A stretch of 40,088 nucleotides of DNA, from assembly GCA_005777235.1 (NCBI GenBank), contig SXND01000167.1:1-40088 (forward strand), read 5' to 3'. The notes below the pieces were generated by a model that was given only the letters and a program-made list of their open reading frames with translations, did not search any database and was not told the origin of the DNA. Shown piece by piece: positions 23,863-31,641 of this stretch. The stretch is from Pseudomonadota bacterium (lineage in GTDB: Bacteria; Tectomicrobia; Entotheonellia; Entotheonellales; Entotheonellaceae). The first letter of the stretch is position 1. Every line of letters begins with the position of its first letter. The translations under genes and the position numbers were made by a program.

Positions 23863-25114
23863 AGCCCCTCGCTTTAGCCATGGGGATAGAAGGCGCGTTG
23901 CCCTACAAGGGCAACAGATTTTCCCAGAGATACTCTCATTTCAACTGTACATCTTTAAGCAATTATGCTATTCTTTTGCTCATGTGTAAAACTATGAAGC
24001 ACAGAATGTACCCAACTACACACCAACAGCACCTTCTTGATGAGACCCTGGACACGTGCCGCCAGGTCTATAACCAGACGCTTGCCCACCGTAAAGAGGC
24101 ATGGGAACAACGGCAAGACACTCTCTCGCTCTACGAGACGAACGCTATGTTGACCCAGTGGAAGCAGGAACGTCCGGCATTGGCCGCTGTGCACTCCCAG
24201 GTTTTGCAAAACGCCCAAGAGCGCGTGGACCTGGCATACAAGGCGTTCTTTCGTCGTGTGAAGGCTGGGGAGACCCCGGGCTTTTCACGCTTCTGTGGAC
24301 TAGGATTCTATGACTCGTTCACCTTTAAGCAATCGGGCTTCCGTGTGCAGGACTCCCTGGTATCCCTCTCCAAAATCGGCAGCATACGCATGGTCTTGCA
24401 CCGTCCCATCGAAGGCACCATCAAAACCGTCACGGTGCGCCGCACACCGACACACAAGTGGTACGTCTGCTTCTCAGTAGAGTGTGAGCCGCTCACGTTG
24501 GACCTGTCTACCCTTGCCGTAGGTGTCGATGTCGGCTTGAGCCATTTTGCGACGTTGAGCACGGGAGAACATCTCGCCAACCCGCGTTTTTTCCGTACCG
24601 ATGCAAAGGCGCTTGCCAAAGCCCAACGCCGCCTTTCCAAGGCCGAGAAGGGCACACCAGCCCGCAGGAAGTGCCGCACGGCGGTGGCCCATATCCATGA
24701 GCGGATCACCAACCGACGCTACGACTTCTGTCACCAGAGCGCTAGGCGCCTGGTCAATACCTACGGCGTCCTGGCCTTTGAAGCGTTGCAGATTGCCCAC
24801 ATGATGCAGAACCATTCCCTGGCAAAATCCATCGCGGATGTGGCCTGGGGACAATTTGTGCGGATCACGACAGACAAGGCAGCATGTGCCGGTCGTCGTG
24901 TGGCACACGTGGACCCGCGCTATACCTCGCAAGATTGCTCTCGATGTGGTCAACGTGTGCCGAAAACGCTCAGTCAACGTGTGCATCAGTGCCCCACTTG
25001 TCAATTGATCATGGACCGCGATCAGAACGCGGCGATCAACATTTTGAGACGCGGGCTAGCGTCTCTGGGGCTTGCCCCTAGAAACCCCCGGCTTTAGCCG
25101 TGGGGAGTAGTCAC
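23860..25114 (+). mobile_element. tnpB-only IS605-type insertion element A
   Basis: An element of about 1.25 kb with hairpins at both ends built on CCCC..GGC-TTTA-GCC..GGGG: left 23865-23885, right 25085-25105, then AGTAGTCAC. Element B (30.4-31.6 kb) has the same ends. It carries no TnpA, so transposition needs a Y1 transposase supplied from elsewhere. The left flank is the peroxidase 3' end and the right flank lies inside a methanethiol oxidase gene. Exact ends are within a few bases. Confidence 0.75.
23982..25097 (+). CDS. tnpB: TnpB RNA-guided DNA endonuclease (element A)
   Basis: A 371-residue TnpB of normal length. It would use an omega-RNA from the element's right end to cut DNA and favour element retention. 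All catalytic RuvC residues are present: Asp in VGVDVGLSHFATLS, Glu in VLAFEALQIAHM and Asp in MDRDQNAAINIL. The four-Cys zinc finger is CSRCGQ...CPTC in TSQDCSRCGQRV. The N-terminal domain starts MCKTMKHRMYPTTHQQHLL; a second in-frame ATG lies at 23994. It differs greatly in sequence from the TnpB of element B despite near-identical ends. Translation runs to within 20 bases of the element's right end, and the final residues GLAPRNPRL are encoded by scaffold sequence. Confidence 0.93.
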   Translation: MCKTMKHRMYPTTHQQHLLDETLDTCRQVYNQTLAHRKEAWEQRQDTLSLYETNAMLTQWKQERPALAAVHSQVLQNAQERVDLAYKAFFRRVKAGETPGFSRFCGLGFYDSFTFKQSGFRVQDSLVSLSKIGSIRMVLHRPIEGTIKTVTVRRTPTHKWYVCFSVECEPLTLDLSTLAVGVDVGLSHFATLSTGEHLANPRFFRTDAKALAKAQRRLSKAEKGTPARRKCRTAVAHIHERITNRRYDFCHQSARRLVNTYGVLAFEALQIAHMMQNHSLAKSIADVAWGQFVRITTDKAACAGRRVAHVDPRYTSQDCSRCGQRVPKTLSQRVHQCPTCQLIMDRDQNAAINILRRGLASLGLAPRNPRL

Positions 25115-25134
25115 CAACTCGCTGTACAGTAGTT
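25040..25134 (+). ncRNA. Predicted omega-RNA 3' scaffold and guide, element A
   Basis: TnpB guide RNAs derive from the end of tnpB through the right end into flanking DNA. Here GAGACGC-GGGCTA-GCGTCTC (25046-25065), GGGGC-TT-GCCCC (25067-25078) and the CCCC/GGGG end hairpin (25085-25105) stand in series, followed by TCAC and then the flank. The guide would be about 25115-25134, which is methanethiol oxidase coding sequence. The first hairpin corresponds, with compensating changes, to one in element B. Confidence 0.55.
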
Positions 25135-25307
25135 GGGATGACCAATTCTATCCAGGCATGCAGGGTTGGATGGTGCGTGTGGAGGTCCAGCCAGGAGGCG
25201 GCATGGCTTTTGATCCCAACTTTTTCGTCGACTTTGGGGAGATGCGGGCGCATCAAGTGCGGCTCCAGGGTGGGGATAGTTCGTCGGACTCCTTCTGCTA
25301 TCCATGA
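25110..25307 (+). pseudogene. Methanethiol oxidase (SBP56/SELENBP1 family), C-terminal fragment
   Basis: In frame from the end of the tnpB element the DNA encodes VTNSLYSSWDDQFYPGMQGW, then VEVQPGGGMAFDPNFFVDFG and RLQGGDSSSDSFCYP, stopping at 25307. This matches the C terminus of selenium-binding protein 56/methanethiol oxidase (SLYS.WD.QFYP, NPNF.VDFG, GGD.SSD), a copper-dependent enzyme that converts methanethiol to H2S, H2O2 and formaldehyde. Only 65 of about 460 residues remain. The upstream part is not on the other side of the element, where the peroxidase gene lies, so it was deleted. The TGA overlaps the next gene's ATG (ATGA), so the intact gene was translationally coupled to it. Confidence 0.8.
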
Positions 25308-25948
25308 AGACCCTCTGGCCCTGGTGTGTCCTCGTAGGACTGGGGGCTTTCCACGGCATCAATCCAGGTATGGGCTGGCTCTTTGCCGTGGCGCTGGGCC
25401 TACAGGAGAAGAGTCAGCGCGCCGTGCGGCGGGCCCTGCTGCCTATTGCCCTGGGGCACGCGGCGGCGATTGGTGTCGTGATCCTGGCGTTGAGCCTGCT
25501 GCAGACCGTGCTGAGCGAGCGCAGTCTGCGCTTGCTCAGCGCTGTGGTGCTGGGCGGCTTTGGGCTGCTGCGCGTCGTACGGGCCCGCCACCCGCGTTGG
25601 GTAGGGATGCGCGTGGGGTTTAGCGATCTGGTGCTGTGGTCGTTCCTGATGGCCTCCGCCCATGGGGCCGGGTTGATGCTGGTGCCGCTGCTGCTGCGGT
25701 GGCCCACCGCTGAGGCGACCCATGCCCAACTGCTCCTCACCCTCTGGCCGCAGTCTGGCGCGCTCTCGCCTGGGCTTGTCTTGGCGGCGCTGGGCGTGCA
25801 TACGTTGAGCCTGTTGCTGGTGACGAGCGCGGTGGCGTTGGTGGTCTATGAAAAATGGGGTGTGGCGTTTCTACGCCATGCCTGGATCAACATCGATGTG
25901 CTTTGGGCCGTGGCATTGGGCCTTGCTGGGGTGCTGGCGCTGGTGTGA
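25304..25948 (+). CDS. Polytopic membrane protein of unknown function
   Basis: A 214-residue inner-membrane protein with about six hydrophobic helices. Two His-Gly motifs lie in membrane segments: LVGLGAFHGINPGMGWLFAV in the first and FLMASAHGAGLMLVPLLL in the fourth, with another His in LPIALGHAAAIGV. Paired His in helices recall metal or small-ion transporters, but no family signature (NiCoT, UreH, HupE) is met. It was coupled to the methanethiol oxidase gene by a four-base overlap, so a role with that enzyme, such as metal supply or handling of sulfur products, is possible by context. The current upstream tnpB element may have removed its promoter. Confidence 0.75.
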   Translation: MKTLWPWCVLVGLGAFHGINPGMGWLFAVALGLQEKSQRAVRRALLPIALGHAAAIGVVILALSLLQTVLSERSLRLLSAVVLGGFGLLRVVRARHPRWVGMRVGFSDLVLWSFLMASAHGAGLMLVPLLLRWPTAEATHAQLLLTLWPQSGALSPGLVLAALGVHTLSLLLVTSAVALVVYEKWGVAFLRHAWINIDVLWAVALGLAGVLALV

Positions 25949-25973
25949 GGGTGAGGGGGAAGGGAGCGTTGCG

Positions 25974-28880
25974 ATGCAGACGAAACCAAGACGGGCTACC
26001 GCAGTCCCACACGGCGTGTGGCTCAATCCTGGGCCCATCAGTGGCTCTATAGGGCCACTGGTGCTCGACATGCTGGCCTTGACCCACCCTGATGTCGTCC
26101 TCCGGCAGGCGGTGTTCGAGGAAATGCAGCGCCGTACGAAATATAAGGATGTGATTCTCCATGCCCTCGGGTTGCAGCAACGCGAGGTGGATGTGCAGGG
26201 CGACTGCCCGCTGTGGATAATGACCCCGGACAAAGGTGTCCAACACCCCTGGCAGCAAGCGTTGCTGCTTCCTGGAGGAGAGTGTCCGATTGGCCTTGTG
26301 GTCAATAGCTACGATCACGGCAAGATCGTCTTGATGCACGAGGTATTCTACGACCTCGCACCAGCGCAACAAGCCCTCCTGCGCCGCTACGCGGTCTTGG
26401 CGCTCCGTGGTCTGCAGCACGACCGTGTGTTAGCCCTGCTGAATGCGGACGCGCCCGAGGCGCTCGCTACGCAGCAAGTGTTCCGCGAGGCGCGTCGCCG
26501 GGTGCAAATTCTCGATCCTTCGATACTTTTTAGTCCAGATGGCGGCCTGCGAGTTGAGCTTGGGAGCTTGTCACAGACCACCAAGAACCTCCTACGCGAA
26601 GGCGTGGAGGGCGAATACCTGTTCATTCTCCCGAAGCATCTGTTTGAAAGCCGGACGAACTACGCGGATGTCGAATTTCTCGTCTACCTGAATTTTTTTG
26701 TGCGCTATGGCACGCGGACGCGCATCGCGGGTACCGCGCACCAAAAGGCGGTGCTCGAGCAGCTCCTCCGGCTGACCATTTTTGGCTTGTTTGATCCTCG
26801 GATGCCGGCGCAACCGTCCTTTGAAGATCTCTATGAACGCTATCATGTGCCCGACCGCGCCACGTATGCCCTGTTTATGATGCTGTACGAGAAATATGGT
26901 GTGCGGCGCGATTGTTGTACCCCTGGGACAGGGACGATTCTCGACCTCGATTCCTACGTGGATTTCGTGCTACTGGATGACGCGGCGCGGCCGCTCCTCA
27001 TCACCACATCCTCGTCAGGCACAGCGTCCACGTCGGGGCCATGGGGCCCCTATAGCGTCCAGATCAGCCCGTCGACGTCTGGGGCGTTTGAGGTCGCCAT
27101 TGTGCAATCAAACGGCAGAAAGACCAGCAAGCACCTTGAGACCTATCGGCCTGTCAAACGGCAGCAGGAGATCCCGGAAGCATATTACCGCGCCATTCGC
27201 TTTGCCACGGACCGGCCACGGTTTGGGGTAACACCCCTGGGCACCAGTCACGGATTTGACCCAGCGGGTGATCTCACCTCGTTTATCATCTGGGTGCATG
27301 GCGTAGGGATTCTCGTCGATCCCTCGCCGGAAGCCTTGGAATACGTCGAAGCCATGGGGGTGTCCTTAGCCGATATCCCGTATGTGTTCCTCACGCATGT
27401 GCACTCGGATCATGACGGTGGGCTGATTAGCAAACTCTTAAGTGGGCATCGCACCACGATTATTGCCACGGACGTGGTGTTTCGTCTGTTTGTCGAGAAA
27501 GCCAAACTGGTGACGGGCCAGGATTTCCTGCAGGCGCGTCTCGTCGAACATGTCGCGGTGAATCCCAACCAGTCGGTGTCGTTCGATATTGTGGGCGAAC
27601 AGGTCAGCCTCCAGACACGTTGGAACCTACACACCATTCCCACCAATGGCTTGCGCATCACCGTTGACGGAAAAACGTTCGGCTACGCGGGGGATACGCA
27701 ATATGACCCAGACATGTTGCAGCACATGCGCGCCACCCAGCTGTTGACGCCAGAACAGTACCGCGATCTTATGTATTTCTTTTGGGACGAAAATGGTACC
27801 CCGACGGTGGATTTACTGTATCACGAGGCCGGCATCCCACCGATTCATACGGACAAGAACATGCTGACGACCCTTTCGGAAGCGATGCGCACGCGCACGT
27901 TTCTTGTCCATGTGGCCGATAAGGATGTCCCGGCGGACTTCACCCCTCCGAAGCCCGTGCTGTTTGCCACCACGGTCTTGGTGCCCTCAACCCCGCAATC
28001 GCGTAACCAGACCCTCCTCTACACCCTGGGATTGGTGAGCTATCTGTATGATGCCCCCTTGGCGCTGTTGGATGCATTACAGCAGCGTTGTACCCCACGT
28101 CTATTCGAGCCGGGGGAGATCATCATTCATGCCGGGCAGAAGCAGTATCCAGAGCCATTAACGTTTTATGTGGTGGCCGATGGCCAGGTAGACGTCTACG
28201 ACACTGGCCGTGTGGTGTCTCGACTGTTCAAAGGCGATAGCTTTGGGGAATGGGGGATTAGCCACCAGCGCGGGTACCGCATTTCGGACGTGGTGGCTCG
28301 GCGGGCCACCCAGGTGCTGGAATTTCACGAGGAGACCTATCGTTGGTTGATCGAACAGTACCCCGTCATTCAACCACGCATTGGGAAAATTCGCGAGATG
28401 GTGCCAAAATTGCAAGGAGTCCGGCTACGGGCCCGTCAGAAATCCCTGCAGGATGTGATGCGCCGCCCCAGTGTCATTGAGGAGATGACGTCTGGGCAGC
28501 TCTCGGCCTTCGCGGTGTTTAGCGAGATCAAACGCTATCAGCGGTGGGAAGCCGTGGTGGTCGAGGGGGAGGAAGCCGATGGCCTCTATATTCTGCTCTC
28601 TGGACACTTACATGTCATGGCAGGGGGGAAAACCATCGGCGAGTTAACCGAGGCGGACGTGTTTGGCGAATTGGGGCTGCTGGAAGCGCAGAAGCGTACG
28701 GCGACCGTCCAGGTGGCATCTGCCGATGCCGAAATCCTGTTTGTGAGTCGCGCGCACTGCGCCACACTGCTGCACAAAGTTCCGGCATTTTCTTTTGGTG
28801 TACGGACGGTGGCAGCCCAACGTCAGGAGCAACGCCAAGCAAGACGCTCGCAGCCTGGGCAAGAAGATAGAGTGCCTTGA
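25974..28880 (+). CDS. Metallo-beta-lactamase-fold protein with two cyclic-nucleotide-binding domains
   Basis: A 968-residue cytosolic protein without signal peptide. Residues 1-330 form a domain I do not recognise. Around residues 400-650 is a metallo-beta-lactamase fold: FLTHVHSDHDGG (HXHXDH, about 473-479), FGYAGDTQYDPD (metal Asp, about 572) and FLVHVADKD (about 644). Two cNMP-binding domains follow, about 707-799 (FEPGEIIIHAGQ..., SFGEWGISHQRGYRISDVV) and 845-937 (VVVEGEEADGLYILLSGHL, VFGELGLLEAQKRTATVQ). The second keeps the phosphate-binding-cassette pattern FGE.GLL...RTATV; the first is degenerate. A hydrolase or phosphodiesterase gated by cAMP or cGMP is a reasonable inference. The start at 25974 has GGGAG upstream. 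It lies 25 bp after the membrane-protein gene. Confidence 0.88.
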   Translation: MQTKPRRATAVPHGVWLNPGPISGSIGPLVLDMLALTHPDVVLRQAVFEEMQRRTKYKDVILHALGLQQREVDVQGDCPLWIMTPDKGVQHPWQQALLLPGGECPIGLVVNSYDHGKIVLMHEVFYDLAPAQQALLRRYAVLALRGLQHDRVLALLNADAPEALATQQVFREARRRVQILDPSILFSPDGGLRVELGSLSQTTKNLLREGVEGEYLFILPKHLFESRTNYADVEFLVYLNFFVRYGTRTRIAGTAHQKAVLEQLLRLTIFGLFDPRMPAQPSFEDLYERYHVPDRATYALFMMLYEKYGVRRDCCTPGTGTILDLDSYVDFVLLDDAARPLLITTSSSGTASTSGPWGPYSVQISPSTSGAFEVAIVQSNGRKTSKHLETYRPVKRQQEIPEAYYRAIRFATDRPRFGVTPLGTSHGFDPAGDLTSFIIWVHGVGILVDPSPEALEYVEAMGVSLADIPYVFLTHVHSDHDGGLISKLLSGHRTTIIATDVVFRLFVEKAKLVTGQDFLQARLVEHVAVNPNQSVSFDIVGEQVSLQTRWNLHTIPTNGLRITVDGKTFGYAGDTQYDPDMLQHMRATQLLTPEQYRDLMYFFWDENGTPTVDLLYHEAGIPPIHTDKNMLTTLSEAMRTRTFLVHVADKDVPADFTPPKPVLFATTVLVPSTPQSRNQTLLYTLGLVSYLYDAPLALLDALQQRCTPRLFEPGEIIIHAGQKQYPEPLTFYVVADGQVDVYDTGRVVSRLFKGDSFGEWGISHQRGYRISDVVARRATQVLEFHEETYRWLIEQYPVIQPRIGKIREMVPKLQGVRLRARQKSLQDVMRRPSVIEEMTSGQLSAFAVFSEIKRYQRWEAVVVEGEEADGLYILLSGHLHVMAGGKTIGELTEADVFGELGLLEAQKRTATVQVASADAEILFVSRAHCATLLHKVPAFSFGVRTVAAQRQEQRQARRSQPGQEDRVP

Positions 28881-28907
28881 CTTTTGTCGCGAGGTAGCCT
28901 CTAATAT
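28877..28907 (+). promoter_or_regulatory. Promoter for the MucR-type regulator, overlapping the upstream stop
   Basis: TTGACT (28877-28882), a 19-bp spacer and TAATAT (28902-28907) lie across the preceding stop codon. TCTGC-GCAATACTTT-GCAGA (28907-28926) directly follows, near the expected transcription start, then GATTTTGTT. It could be an operator or the upstream gene's terminator. Confidence 0.45.
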
Positions 28908-28963
28908 CTGCGCAATACTTTGCAGAGATTTTGTTGCTCAAGAGATGTCTTTATAAGGTAAAC

Positions 28964-29491
28964 ATGATGTCACAAACGATTCTTGAGATGGCCAAAGATC
29001 TGGTGATGGCGCAGATTCAGGCTGGGGCTTTACCGCTCGATGAGATGCATCAAGCTTTACAGAAAACCTATACCAATTTGTCTGCTCTGCGTGACAGAGA
29101 AGATATGCGAGATAGCGGTGTGACCCTGGCACGGGCGAGTGGAGACGATGGGCTGCTTGGAGAGCATACGGAACATGTGGCGCCATCACACTGGAAGAAA
29201 AGTATCAAGAAACATTCGATTGAGTGCCTGATCTGTGGCGCGGTCTTCAAGCAGTTATCCATCCGACATTTGAAAGAACATGGGCTTGATGCCCCATCGT
29301 ATCGCATCCGCTTTGGTATTCCACGCCAACAGCCTTTATCTGCCAAAGACACCACGGCAACACGTAAAAAAATTGTGCAAGAGAGTCGCCCGTGGGAAAA
29401 AGCGCCCACCTATATTAAGGCGCAGCGTCAGAAAGCTGTCGAGAGCGGGACCACCAAAGCCGTCAGTCGGACACGCAAAGCCACCCCATGA
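28964..29491 (+). CDS. MucR/Ros-family zinc-finger transcriptional regulator
   Basis: A 175-residue regulator. The N-terminal part (TILEMAKDLVMAQIQAGALP) matches the MucR oligomerisation region. The zinc finger reads SIECLICGAVFKQLSIRHLK then EHGLDAPSYRIRFGIP, with the Cys-X2-Cys...His-X4-His arrangement of Ros, followed by the basic RKKIVQESRPWEK tail. Ros/MucR proteins bind A+T-rich promoters, are often H-NS-like silencers and repress their own genes. The tail is longer than in rhizobial Ros (about 140). The start is ATG 28964 (or 28967) after AAGG. Family members are best known from Alphaproteobacteria, though others carry them. Confidence 0.88.
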   Translation: MMSQTILEMAKDLVMAQIQAGALPLDEMHQALQKTYTNLSALRDREDMRDSGVTLARASGDDGLLGEHTEHVAPSHWKKSIKKHSIECLICGAVFKQLSIRHLKEHGLDAPSYRIRFGIPRQQPLSAKDTTATRKKIVQESRPWEKAPTYIKAQRQKAVESGTTKAVSRTRKATP

Positions 29492-29506
29492 GGGGAAGCG
29501 TCCACC

Positions 29507-30304
29507 TCAGGTGCCGCATTGTAACGGGGCAACGATATGTTGCAGCATGGCAATAGCGGAGAGAGACGCCAACTTGCCGGTCCGGGGATTGTCGGTAGGG
29601 ATGTTTTCAATGTGCGTGGTGAAACGGCCGAATTCGCCTTCGACCTCCACGTCATGCACATTGCGGGTACCGCCAGGCGCGACCAGTATACGCATGCGCG
29701 TGTGGTCAGGGCCAATACCCGCCAGGCTCAGGGCCGCCGCGACATTCACATTCGCGGGGAACCCCTGACAGGCCTGGCGCGCCGTCCCCTCAAAAATCAC
29801 CGTCTCCGTGGCCATGGCATAGACATCGATGCCGTGTGCTTCCACATACGGCGCCCCCGCGAGTCCCTGCGGGGGTTTCCGGGTGGTAATCGTCACGGAG
29901 TGCACCCGTCCGACACAGGCGCCTTTTAACCCATCAAGGCCCACAATCGCGCCAGAGGGGACGTAAATCCGGCACTGGTGGCGCGCCGCGAGTTCTGGCC
30001 ACTCTGGGTGATCCAGCAAGGCTCCCACACTCAAAATCATCAAGTCTTTCCCTGCGGTCAACGTACGCGGGGCGAGATCGGCCAACGCCGCTTGGGTCGC
30101 GGCTTCAATCACCACATCACAGCGCTCAAGCAGGCAGGGCACATCCACCACAGCTGGCCGATGCTGCAACGTCTGCACAAAAGCCTGCGCTTTCTCCGGC
30201 GAGCGGTTGTGCACCGCCGTCAACTGCGCCGCCACGTCCCCCCGGTCAATGGCCCTGGCCAACGCTTGCCCGATCACCCCCAACCCCACAATACCAAGAC
30301 GCAT
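29507..30304 (-). CDS. nadX: L-aspartate dehydrogenase (NadX family)
   Basis: A 265-residue NAD(P)-dependent aspartate dehydrogenase, which oxidises L-aspartate to iminoaspartate and can feed NAD synthesis in place of NadB. The Rossmann loop is MRLGIVGLGVIGQALARAID. Family features include VVIEAATQAAL, LMILSVGALLDHPEW, YVPSGAIVGLDGLKGA, the ITTRKPP segment and GFPANVNVAAALSLAGIGPD with catalytic-region Asn, then the conserved NPRTGKLASLSAIAML near the C terminus. The ATG at 30304 has GGAGG nine bases upstream and yields the exact family start. No nadA or nadC is in the window. Its 5' side is separated from the TPP-enzyme gene by element B. Confidence 0.9.
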   Translation of the reverse strand: MRLGIVGLGVIGQALARAIDRGDVAAQLTAVHNRSPEKAQAFVQTLQHRPAVVDVPCLLERCDVVIEAATQAALADLAPRTLTAGKDLMILSVGALLDHPEWPELAARHQCRIYVPSGAIVGLDGLKGACVGRVHSVTITTRKPPQGLAGAPYVEAHGIDVYAMATETVIFEGTARQACQGFPANVNVAAALSLAGIGPDHTRMRILVAPGGTRNVHDVEVEGEFGRFTTHIENIPTDNPRTGKLASLSAIAMLQHIVAPLQCGT

Positions 30305-30468
30305 CCTGATGCCCTCCATGGCGACAGCACTCCGCCGCACCCTGCCGCTATGCTCACGTTAGCTGATCCTTCGTCAACCCCCTGGCTTTAGCCATGGGGA
30401 TATAAGAAGGAGCCTGCAAGCACCCTCTATTGATTCTGAAAGATCTTTTTCCATTCTTGGTTTTGGGC

Positions 30469-30474
30469 TATAAT
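30469..30474 (+). promoter_or_regulatory. Perfect -10 box upstream of tnpB in element B
   Basis: A consensus TATAAT ends seven bases before the first ATG (30482). A transcript starting near 30481 would have almost no leader, so translation would be leaderless or begin at the in-frame ATG at 30494. No clear -35 box is seen. Confidence 0.5.
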
Positions 30475-30481
30475 ATACAAT

Positions 30482-31588
30482 ATGCTTAAAGCGATGGAAT
30501 ACCGACTCAAGCCCACGAAAAAGCAAGCGCACCTCCTGCAAAGCCAGCTTGAGGAATGTCGGTGTCTGTACAACCACTTTCTTGCGGAACGGCAACGTGG
30601 ATGGGAGGAACGGCAGGAGTCGTTGACCTACGACGGCCAGAAGGCGACCTTGCCACAGCTCAAGGCGTATTGCCCCGAACTGAGCACCGTGCATTCGCAC
30701 GTCTTGCAAGACGTGGCGATGCGGATTGACCTGGCCTTCAAGGCGTATTTTCGTCGGGGCAAAGCGAGAGATGGCAAGCCAGGCTATCCGCGTTTTCGTG
30801 GGCATGGGCGGTACGATTCGATGACCTTTCCGCAGTACGGAAACGGCTGTAAATTGGTTGATGGGGTGCCCAAGCTGTCGAAGGTGGGAGCACTGCGGGT
30901 TGTACAGCATCGCCCGCTGGAAGGCACACCGAAGACCTGCACTATCCGGCGTTCGTCTACGGGCAAGTGGTACGTGACAATTATCTGTGACGTGGAAGCC
31001 CATCCGTTGCCAGTCACGGGCGAAACCGTAGGGATTGACGTAGGGCTGATCAGCTTCGCCACCCTTTCCACTGGTGAGAGCACCGCCTGTCCCAAGTTCT
31101 TGCGTACCGATGAAAAGGACTTGAAGCGCACGCAACGCAAGCTGTCGGCTGCCACGAGGGGCACACCTGAACGCAGAAAACGCCGCAAGGTTGTCGCCCG
31201 CGTCTATGAACGGATTAGCAACAGACGTACCAACTTTACGCATCAGGAGAGCCGCCGTCTCGTTAATCGCTTCGATGTGATTGCCGTGGAAGACTTGTCG
31301 GTGCATTGGATGGTCCATAATCATTGTCTCGCCAAAAGCATCCACGAGGCGGCGTGGTCCCAGTTCGCGACATTTCTCTCGTACAAGGCAGCATGGGCCG
31401 GTCGAGCGTTTGTCGCAGTCAACCCCGCGTACACAAGTCAGGACTGTTCTGGGTGTGGGCATCGCCAGAAGAAAACACTGGCAGAACGGGTCCACCGCTG
31501 TGTGTGCTGTGGATTGACGCTCGACCGAGACCATAACGCCGCCTTCAACATCAAGAGACGGGGATTACAGTCTCTTGGTTTTCCCTAG
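30482..31588 (+). CDS. tnpB: TnpB RNA-guided DNA endonuclease (element B)
   Basis: A 368-residue TnpB. The RuvC residues are all present: Asp in VGIDVGLISFATLSTG, Glu in VIAVEDLSVHWMV and Asp in LDRDHNAAFNIK. The zinc finger is intact (TSQDCSGCGHRQ, then CVCCGL). The N-terminal wedge/REC part begins MEYRLKPTKKQAHLLQSQLE, and PGYPRFRGHGRYDSMTF is typical of the family. It is about as long as element A's protein and shares the same domain order, but with extensive sequence divergence. It would process and use the omega-RNA from its own 3' end. The C-terminal residues RRGLQSLGFP are encoded by the first scaffold hairpin. Confidence 0.93.
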   Translation: MLKAMEYRLKPTKKQAHLLQSQLEECRCLYNHFLAERQRGWEERQESLTYDGQKATLPQLKAYCPELSTVHSHVLQDVAMRIDLAFKAYFRRGKARDGKPGYPRFRGHGRYDSMTFPQYGNGCKLVDGVPKLSKVGALRVVQHRPLEGTPKTCTIRRSSTGKWYVTIICDVEAHPLPVTGETVGIDVGLISFATLSTGESTACPKFLRTDEKDLKRTQRKLSAATRGTPERRKRRKVVARVYERISNRRTNFTHQESRRLVNRFDVIAVEDLSVHWMVHNHCLAKSIHEAAWSQFATFLSYKAAWAGRAFVAVNPAYTSQDCSGCGHRQKKTLAERVHRCVCCGLTLDRDHNAAFNIKRRGLQSLGFP

Positions 31589-31641
31589 AAGCCCCTGGCT
31601 TTAGCCATGGGGAATAATCACACATAGCCCTCAGGATCCAC
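31550..31641 (+). ncRNA. Predicted omega-RNA 3' scaffold and guide, element B
   Basis: AAGAGAC (31553-31559) pairs with GTCTCTT (31570-31576) and the end hairpin occupies 31592-31612. The guide would be about 31622-31641, the 3' end of the TPP-enzyme gene. Compared with element A the first stem keeps GAGAC/GTCTC but changes flanking pairs together (C-G lost, A-T gained), which supports an RNA structure. Confidence 0.5.

Larger units (their letters stand above)
30374..31621 (+). mobile_element. tnpB-only IS605-type insertion element B
   Basis: The element spans a left hairpin CCCC-T-GGC-TTTA-GCC-AT-GGGG (30379-30399) to the same hairpin on the right (31592-31612) followed by AATAATCAC. Element A has CCCCTAGAA before its right hairpin and AGTAGTCAC after; element B has CCCTAGAA and AATAATCAC. 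No TnpA is present. The right end provides the stop codon (TCA on this strand, TGA on the other) of the convergent TPP-enzyme gene. Confidence 0.75.

Noticed and set aside
30374..31534. 386-codon minus-strand frame opposite tnpB of element B
   Set aside because: Antisense of an intact TnpB, with no recognisable domain.
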